Source: Capsicum annuum
Lineage: Eukaryota; Streptophyta; Magnoliopsida; Solanales; Solanaceae
Reading direction: 5' to 3'
DNA length: 64,000 nucleotides
Assembly (NCBI RefSeq): GCF_002878395.1
Contig: NC_061111.1
Span: 28,521,031 to 28,585,030 of the forward strand
The stretch's first letter is position 1; every line of letters begins with the position of its first letter. The notes beneath the pieces were generated by a model. That model saw only the letters and a list, made by a program, of their open reading frames with translations. It searched no databases and had not been told where the DNA came from. Positions 56,230-64,000 of this stretch are shown here, piece by piece. The position numbers and the translations under genes are program-made.

Positions 56230-57478
56230 CTTCCATGTGGTTATTTTATCTTATTTATTAGTTGCAGGAATGGTTGGCACTATTCCCGATGCATTTGGAA
56301 GTGTTTTAATTGAAATTGTAGTTTTAAATATCCTTAATAGGGGTTAGTTGACTTTGGTCAGCTTTTTGTGATTTGAGCCTCGAATGATGATTCTGACAGT
56401 TCCATTAGATCCAAAATATCGATTTTGGATTAGTAGCATGATTAGTTTGGATTTAGAGCCCTTGTTCCGCATTTTGACCCTTATTTTGAAACTAGTTAAA
56501 TTTGCCAAAGGAGGACCCAAGGGTTAATTTATTGAAAATGATTCAAAATCTGGCGTTGTCATTGAGTCCAAAACATCAAAATTAGCCTTGCATCATTTGT
56601 AGTTTATTTTTGTGGGTTCTTGAATGAATCCTGAGGATTCATTTGGAGAGTTTTGAACCAATTATATTGTTGATGATGGAATTTTTGGTGCAACTACTAA
56701 TCATTCTTCTTATTTGGGGACCCCTGGTTGCGTTTACGGAGAAGAAAATTATTTGGCATCATGAATACGATGGTGGGACTAAGTTTGTGAAGGGTAGCTT
56801 CTTTGTTAATTTCGATTATGGTGTCCTAACTGCATTCCCCAAAGGTTAAGTGCATTTGGTTTGGATCGGCCTTTATCACGTTCGCGGTGGATTTATCACG
56901 AACACGAAAATTAGGCCGGCCTTCGCATTCGTGACCACTAGATCGCTTTTTTCTACGGGTAATTTCCTATCTGGACAAATTTAAGTTCCCTTCTAAATCA
57001 AACTCTATTTCCACCATATTTCACCTTAGAGAGCTTGTTTTGAAATGATTTCAAAGGGTTTTCCAGCATTTCTTCCATGGATAAGTTCCTAAACCCTTAT
57101 GATCGATATCAGTTTCCACTAATTTCATCTTCAGAATAACTTTCAATCCTTGATTTTAAGTGTGATTTTGGCAAATTTTACTTGGTAAAGTGTAAAATAG
57201 GTTTTCTTCGACTCTAGGTATGATTTCTGCTCAATTTCACGTAGGGTTTCATCTTTATATTCTCCTGATATGAAAAATGTTATAATGTTATTCTTTATAA
57301 AATCCTAATTTTACCCTTTTGTTTTCAAAAATGATTTTCAAAGTGAATTTTGGATCCAGAATAAATATAGTCGATATGAATATCAATAGACTCCTTTTGA
57401 CTTGTAGATTTCATTTTTGACTAGATTGGACACATTCAGTTTTGATTTGAGGGAGTCGATCTTCTAGTTAGGGCTTTA
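56230..57478 (+). mobile_element. Decayed Tekay-type gypsy LTR fragment
   Basis: Phrases typical of these LTRs in Solanaceae: GTTGACTTTGGTCAGC, GATTCTGACAGTTCCATTAG, CCAAAATATCGATTTTGG, GTTAAATTTGCCAAAG. Both ends are missing. It is cut on the right by the LTR starting at 57479. Open frames inside are not real genes. Confidence 0.6.
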
Positions 57479-59885
57479 TGAAACACCCCAAGTCTTGGAC
57501 TCTCATAAAATTTCTTTGGTTTTGGACTTATGGACTTGGTACGGCTCAAGGGTACCACTCGTACCCTTGGATACAGGTTAGAGGTTATCTTGAGGGTTCA
57601 CTCATATGGTAGGCAGTATGTTTGGTTTGAGTTTTGCCCAAGATATGAATCATCAAGGTACGAGTCATATAGAAAGATACGAGGGGTGTAAGGCTAAGTC
57701 GTATGGTGCTTGAATGATTGGCCTTGTGAAACTATCCAAGATACGATAGGTGGGTACGGTTTGGTACATTACTCGTACCCTAAGGTATAATTTATGTTGG
57801 TGCGACGTATAGGAACTAGTGTGTAGGGTCTTGGCAAGGTCTTGGGTATGATTTGGGGTACCACTCATACCCTAGGATATGGATGGCATGGGTGAGTCGT
57901 ACCCTACATCGTGGCTTGTTTTAATTTTAAGTCAAGGGTAGTCCGGACATTTCCTACTTAAAAACCCTTATGTCCTCATTTTATATAACCCTTGGTGGCC
58001 TTCTATAACACTTTTTAAGGGATTAAAACACTTTAAATACTCTCTCAAACTCACTCTTAAAGATTGGAGGCTAGGGTTTCTCAAGTGTTCTTCAAAGGGC
58101 TCAAAGGTTAAGATTACTTCCATGAATTTTCATGTATAAGGCATGTACTCCTTCCCTCATTGTTAGTTCCAACTAAAGGAATCTGTATTGTGTTTTAAAC
58201 ATTGATTTATGAATCATAAATAGTGGAGTTTGGAATAAATATTGAGGGTTATGATGCATATGGTTAGGTATTGGTTTAAACTGTGTTTTTACATGTTTTT
58301 GGTAATGGTTTGCACATGTGGGTGCTTGTCGTTCATGGTTTATAAAATGGGTCATAAGTAACCCTAATTATAATGGTTTATGCTTTGGTTTTGGTCTTGG
58401 TAAAGGTATGCCCTCAACATATTCGATATAATGTCTAAAAAGATGTTTTTACTTTAATGTTTAACTTTCATTAGAATACTTGCATGGTATGGTTTGGTAA
58501 TGGAATCCTAAATTGATTTGGATGGTTTTGCATAGTTTAAATAATATAAATGCTTTTAAATGTTTGGCATGGTCCAAAATGGTTTGGAATGGTTTATAGG
58601 GTAAGTTCTTGGTGGTCATGGTTGGTCTATTTAAAAACCTAGCAGGGTACATGGTAGTCCCCCAAGTGAATGCATTAATGAATTTTTTTACATAATAATT
58701 ATGGTTTAATTGGTAATATTTGTGGGGTACACGGGAATCCCCTAAGTGGTTTAATATAGGAAATTAAAGGGTACATCAGAATCCCTTAATCCATAAATGG
58801 ATGGCTATGGACAATACTTGCAAGTTAAAGTCGGTATGACGATACCACTACTAATAGCGTTGGTTAATAAATGTATAATAGTTTGGTTGTTTGTTAATGG
58901 TTTTAATTGGGTTTAAAGGGGGATGTGTAGCAAAGCCATAGAAGGTAGAGGTCTCGGAGGGACCGAAATTGGAAACTCATGTTTGTTGATGTGAAGTTTA
59001 GTCTTAATGACCGTGTGCATGATGTCTCACTGTATATTGGGGGATGTACTAGTCATCCCAAGTTTTCTTCCTGGTCGTACGACTTCATGCATTGGGGCCC
59101 TTTCAGTAGGGAGAGCTGAACCCATAAAGCCTATGGATTATTTAGGACAGCAAAACTACACAGCCTAGGTAAAGGTTTTAATGAATGAAAACACGGTTCT
59201 CTTTTCCGGCATGGTTATATAAATATGTATGGTTGTATGCATTATGGATGATTTTACTTGGTTTTAAAAATGGCATTATTTTATCCTTATCCTGAGTAAA
59301 TGCTAGCGTTTACCTACTAACCCATCTTTGGATGGCTGTATACCCACGCTATGCAGGAACCGGCTGTTTTACTTATCATGCTTAGCATTTAGATACTCAA
59401 GTCAGCCGTTAGATTGGAGTGGTAAGCTTTCATCTTTTTGGAAGGCTCTATTTTCTTGGATGTTATTTCGTACTTTGGATTACTTATGGATTTTGGTTGT
59501 GTATATGGTTGGGGGCATGACCTAATCGGATTTTACTATTCTTTGGTTGGTCTAGAGTCTTTGAATGGACAACTATGGACTTGGGTATGATATGGATTGA
59601 TTATGTTATATATATTAGGTACATTGGATTATTGTCATGGTTTGGTTTATGGTTTTCGTATTGGTTTGGTTGGATATTATGCGGTTGGACTTGGTTAGGT
59701 TTGTCTCGATTATAAACTTATAACGAAGTCCCCACATGGTTAAATATGCTATCTTATTATATGTTTAGAGTTCGGCCAACTCAAGATGTGCATTTAGTGG
59801 TTGGGTGCGGTGTCGGGGGTGGTTCTCAATCCTTATTGGGCTTGGGATTGCCCATTACAATAAGGCCCTAGTTCGGGTCATGTCA
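57479..59885 (+). mobile_element. 5' LTR of a gypsy element (Tekay/Del-like)
   Basis: It begins TGAAACACCCCAAGTC and ends GGGTCATGTCA directly before AG-TTGGTATCAGAGC (primer site 59888-59900). Length is about 2.4 kb. The interior has repeated forms of GTACCACTCGTACCCT and GGGTACA(C/T). Non-coding. Confidence 0.8.
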
Positions 59886-61032
59886 AGTTGGTATCAGAGC
59901 TTTAGGTTCGGTGTCTTAGGGTGTCCACAAAGCCGTATCGAGTAGAGTCTTGCTAATAGGTATGTTCTGCACCATACTTATAATCAGAAGGCTAAGAGGC
60001 ATTCAAGAATGTTTCACTTTCTTGGTAGTTCTACTTTTAGGCTATGCAGTTAAGGTATTGAACTTTTCTCTGAATCTTTTTTGGTTCATTTTTCAGATTA
60101 CGTCCGTTCAGCAATCTAAAGTTCATGGAAACTTACTTGTCCCATTCGAGGACAACATGGATGGATCTAATCCAACTCATGGGGCATAAACCCATTCAAG
60201 GGTCACAACTTTTGGTTTTCCCCATGGAGTCCCACTAGTCTCTACTGACCCTATTTCAGAAGATGGAATCATTCTCAGTTATCTCAAGGAGATATTACCA
60301 ATGTCGAGTTTTGTCATCCTAATAATCTATTAACCTAGATGGTTACAACTCTGTCACACACGTCTGGTCCTATTGGTATGAGGAGGAATGAGGCAAAGTC
60401 GGGGAAATAGATAAGAAAAAGGGTGTCAGTTTTCTAAACAAAGGTGAGGCCTACGGTATGGTGGTAAGTGGTCTAAGAAAAAGAGTTGGGTGGTCCCTAA
60501 CTCCTATTCTATGGGTTATGCTCCCTACCCAAATCCATTGGGAGGCAAGTATTTTTTTAGATTAGTAATATTTCTGGGGCACCTTGTGTCCAATTGCGGG
60601 TCAATGAGGCCCAATCCGTATCATCCTATCCTCTTTGTATATTTTATGGTCAGCTGTACTATGGTTGTTGCGAGGAAGGGAGGAACCGATTGGGAAAATT
60701 AGAATTTGGTTGCTACTTCTTTAGCTCTTACGCTGAGGGATGCTGTTTCTATTTTTGATATTGGTATGTTGAAAACTCATTTCTGTGTGGTGTGTATGGT
60801 TTACTTGGTTCGGGGTCCCCTCTTTTTTGAAGTACCATTTGTGGTTATGTATTTTGGTTATGGCCCCAAGGTTCTTTTGAACACTTTTCTTTTTCTATTT
60901 CTACCTCTGTAGGTGGCTATGCCATTGCCGAAAGTGTCTATCAGGGTGTGTGGTATATGTTGCTAATAAAAGAGTGTTGGTGGATTTGTTGACTCGGATG
61001 CGGTGGATTTTGATGTCATTTGGGGGGGGGGG
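59886..61032 (+). pseudogene. Gypsy element leader, Gag and protease remains
   Basis: After the primer site comes a leader and a heavily broken Gag (ISEDGIILSYLKE-type stretches, QLSQGDITNVEFCHPNNL in another frame). It jumps to protease-like sequence near 60880-61020: SISTSVGGYAIAESVYQG and, in another frame, DAVDFDVIWG. The usual protease text ends exactly where a run of 13 G and the next LTR begin. RT and integrase are not in the window; they may lie beyond the nested element. Confidence 0.65.
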
Positions 61033-61034
61033 GG
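61022..61034. repeat. Homopolymer of 13 G
   Basis: A G13 run lies between the protease remnant and the TGTAATACC end of the next LTR. It could be a real expansion of the GGG of the VIxGG codons, or a sequencing artefact. Confidence 0.8.
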
Positions 61035-61037
61035 TAT

Positions 61038-63616
61038 TGTAATACCCTGAATTTTTCCCTAGCTAATTTCGTCCCAAGAATGCCTAGTATTAGATTCTAA
61101 ATTGAATGATGATTATTCTATGAGGAATTTTCAAGATTTTCACTTTTTGTCATGTGGGAAATTCAATAAGCTTTCCATCGATATAAATTGATATAAAATT
61201 TACCTAAATATGATAACTGGGTAAGAAGTTATGACTATTTCAAGTTCCCATCGTAAAACAATGCCATATTGGTCAGTGGCGCGCCACGCTACAAGTTAAA
61301 ATGGTAATTGTCCTTTTCCAGTGTCTCAACGCGATTTCCTCCGCGTCGCGCCAAAGTTCCAGGTCACAAAAGAAGGGGCAACGCGATGGCTCCATGTTGC
61401 GCCATCCCTCAATTTCTCAATTGTCAAAATCCAGTGACACGACACGATAGCGCCGCGTCGCGCCAGGGTCCAATTCGGGAAATTTTACTGAAATTAAATG
61501 ACGCATCCGGGGTTAAAAGGGTCAACTTCCCACCCCCATTTAAGCTATTTAACACGTGATTCATCCACTTTTCATCCAAAATACACTAGTTTCTCTCAAA
61601 AAACTCTCAAGAACAACCTAGGGCTTTTCATAGAAGATTCAATTTCAAGAAAGTTTCACCGTCAATCTTCACGAAATCACGAACTAAGGTATGTGTTTTG
61701 TTCATTAAAGGATTCCTTCAATCATGAAGCTCAAGAACCTTGTTTTATCTATAAATCATGGTATTTATGCTGTGGGTTATTTGTAATCATGTTGTTGATG
61801 TTGATTGATTTCAAAGTTGGAATCTTTGTGTGTTTATCATGATATTATGTTAACATGGAAGATAAAATCCATGAATTTAGTTTCTTATGATGTGTAATTA
61901 GATGAATTCACTTATGCCCTAAGTTGTGCATGTAAGGTGGTTGATAAAATGCTTGAAATAGTAGAAATCATGCTTTATAGCTCAAGACATAAACTAAATG
62001 TGACATGCTTGTCATCCTCCTATGTTTAAATGGTTTCCATCCTATCGTTGTGAAATGTGTATGTTGTCGGAATGCCCATGATATTTGAACATGAGATTAT
62101 GATATGATTATCATCATTCTCGTCCATGTAAGATAGTATGATAACCCTGTACTTTATAAGATCCTCAACTTATTAAATTATGTATTGTTGATGTGGGTCT
62201 TGTACTAGATAAAGTCATACTTCGTCAGTTTTCTTCTATCGAGTCCTGGGGGTACTTGTACCTAAAAAATATAGCTGTGTGCCTAGAATCAGTGTCATGT
62301 TTCAAGATACTCTCAGTCAAGCCATGTTTAGTAGAATTCAATCAGTCTCAAGACTCAGGAAAAAACTCAGTAATCTCAGTCAATTATCAAATCTTAGTAA
62401 TATTTTGTCAGTCAATGGAATTCAGCTAATTCAGTTCAGTTCAGTAACCTATGTTCAGAGTCTAATTAGATGGGAGTAGGAATTAGCACCGAGTGAACCC
62501 AAGGATGGGGACACACATTGTCAGATAAGGGTGCGACTCTTTGAAGTCATCCTTGCATTCCAGAACTATGTAGCCAGCATAGGTTGAGACATCAACACTG
62601 TCCGGTGAGGGTTGATGAGGTGGATAAGCACTGTTAGATAAGGGCCCCACCATTCTCTTTTGGGGACACTATCAAATGAGGTTCACCCACAGCTTGTCCT
62701 TACCAGTGGCGCGGTATTGACACCCTTCTAATTGAGGTTACAAATTGGATCCCAACTCAGCCATAATGGTGTATTAGGGGCATGTCGGTTAAATAACTAC
62801 CTCCCACAGTTTCAGTATCAGTCTCAGTAAAAGAACTCAGATAGTTCTTCAGATTTAAGGACTGTCAGATACAATCAACTAGATACAGTGTGGAACTCAG
62901 ATAGTTTCATCAGATTTAGGACTGTCAGCTACAGTCACCCATGTTATCAGTTATACCAATTATCAGTATGTCATGTTATCAGTATTCAGTTATCAGTAAT
63001 CATATTATCACGGTATTAGTGTCTGTTATTATGCTCATGTATGTATTCTCATGCACATGATAGTCAGTCAGTTATTATTATTGTTCATGCATATAAACCC
63101 CATACATTTAGCCTACCTCACATGCATACCAATACATTTAGTCATACTGACGCATTCGCGCTATGGTGTCTTATACCATAGGTTCAGAGACACAAGCTCT
63201 AGAGCAATAGTAGATTCCAGACATCAGCAGTCAGAGCTAGAAGTGATTCCTTATCCTTCAAGGACATGATTATTTCTTTATTATCTCATTAATTAGTTTA
63301 TTAGTTGGAGTTAGTTGGGTACATGTCCTATCAACTTCTTATTCATTCAGACAATCATGTTTAGAGGCTCTCTAGACAGTTATATTTCAGACTTCAGTAT
63401 TTTCAATTTTGTTTTGGGTATTATATTACCCCACACAGATGTTATATTATTCAGATTATGTCTAATATTGAACCTTATGGCCTTTCAGTTTATGTTTCCA
63501 TATTATTCAGTATTTTATGCAGTATATAGGTACAAATATCAGTCATGGGTTAGCTTTTGGTCATTCGAGCTCATAGCATCGTGTAGCATTTCGTCTATGA
63601 GATTCAGGGTGTTACA
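61038..63616 (+). mobile_element. 5' LTR of a nested Tekay/Del-type gypsy element
   Basis: TGTAATACCCTGAATTTTT at the left and CAGGGTGTTACA at the right form the inverted LTR ends. The primer site TGGTATCAGAGCC follows (63621-63633). Length is 2579 bp. It is inserted into the preceding gypsy element; GGTAT (61033-61037) is the presumed left target duplication, with the right one outside the window. Internal GC-rich SSGCGCGCCACGC-type text (61270-61470) is common in these LTRs. Several CAGT-rich subrepeats lie at 62300-63000. Confidence 0.9.
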
Positions 63617-63620
63617 AACT

Positions 63621-63633
63621 TGGTATCAGAGCC
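63621..63633 (+). other. Primer-binding site of the nested gypsy element
   Basis: TGGTATCAGAGCC four bases after the LTR end, complementary to initiator tRNA-Met. It confirms plus orientation. Confidence 0.85.
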
Positions 63634-63839
63634 TAAGGTTCAATAGAGTCCTAGGAAGTCTGAAAGCCATATCTAGAAGAGTCTTGTACATGAGTGTGTT
63701 GTGCACCATATTTATGTGCAGGAGGCTATAGGATGTTTTAGGAAACAGTTTCCCTTCTTTCAGTATTCATGTCGTGCTAGTGAGTATAATCTCAAGTCAA
63801 TCTCTCAGTCTAATCCACTTCTTCTCTTTATTTCAGAAC

Positions 63840-64000
63840 ATGCCTCCCAAGAGAAGAACCCTGCTTATCTAAGAAGATCCCTTGGATGAACATATATCTC
63901 ATGTGGAGTTCAGGTTCGCATTCACTACTCTTGCTCAGTCAGTTGCTGCTCTGAATGAATGACTAGCTGTCGTTCTGGCCAACCCAGTAGTGGCCAACCC
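63840..64000 (+). pseudogene. Start of gypsy Gag (truncated by the window, with stops)
   Basis: ATG at 63840 (MPPKRRTLLI) fits the start of Tekay-type Gag. A TAA follows at codon 11; the frame goes on EDPLDEHISHVEFRFAFTTL, AQSVAALNE, and a TGA at about 63950. The remainder is outside the window. It would encode the particle protein, but this copy is not functional as read. Confidence 0.75.

Noticed and set aside
56643..56849. Plus-strand open frame with a hydrophobic N-terminus
   Set aside because: It lies inside a decayed gypsy LTR, which is non-coding.

Overview
The window looks like transposon-dense nuclear DNA from a flowering plant, most likely a nightshade (Solanaceae; Capsicum or Solanum would fit). 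The signs are TS/SolS-type tRNA-derived SINEs, RTE-type LINEs ending in (TTG)n, Tekay/Del-type gypsy LTRs, a solendovirus-like endogenous pararetrovirus and a DUF1985/Ulp1 gene pair. The species is an inference. There are no bacterial features, no rRNA, and I saw no convincing tRNA gene. I found no complete, unbroken host protein gene. Nearly all coding sequence belongs to decayed mobile elements.

Region by region. 1-2.5 kb: a gypsy protease fragment cut by an LTR and partial interior of a minus-oriented, probably Tat/Ogre-like element. 2.5-10.4 kb: mostly low-copy-looking DNA with a SINE. It holds what may be a split minus-strand host gene: TATA box and 5' exon near 10.3-9.9 kb, terminal coding exon at 5.55-5.70 kb. 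Its putative introns carry a hAT-like element (6192-8233) into which an RTE LINE inserted. 10.4-13.1 kb: a tandem duplication and two abutting Harbinger-like elements; the second contains a processed pseudogene of the mitochondrial pyruvate carrier MPC1. 14.25-19.3 kb: a minus-strand Ty1/copia element inserted in the arm of a foldback MITE. 19.4-20.25 kb: a non-autonomous Helitron.

21-36 kb: the most unusual stretch. Two broken DUF1985/Ulp1-protease genes lie tail to tail (22.46-25.99 kb plus, 29.99-26.56 kb minus). Around and between them are a dozen clusters of short, partly palindromic repeats built on TGTTGCAACAGATG, arranged with different periods (about 21, 24, 95, 118 and 147 bp), plus a 181-bp satellite of nearly seven copies. 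A segment of about 107 bp recurs near both edges.

37.5-48.9 kb: an endogenous pararetrovirus. It is a broken but nearly full-length unit (leader, primer-binding site, coat-like, movement, protease, RT/RNase H, transactivator-like, promoter, leader) with terminally redundant leaders and an inverted fragment at its left edge. One leader copy holds an RTE LINE with a clean target duplication; the other copy shows the empty site. 48.9-55.7 kb: a Ty1/copia element carrying a solo LTR with a perfect 5-bp target duplication. 56.2-64 kb: nested Tekay-type gypsy LTR elements; the last one runs off the window.

The genes do not form a pathway. The window records successive insertions, and several can be ordered by nesting.
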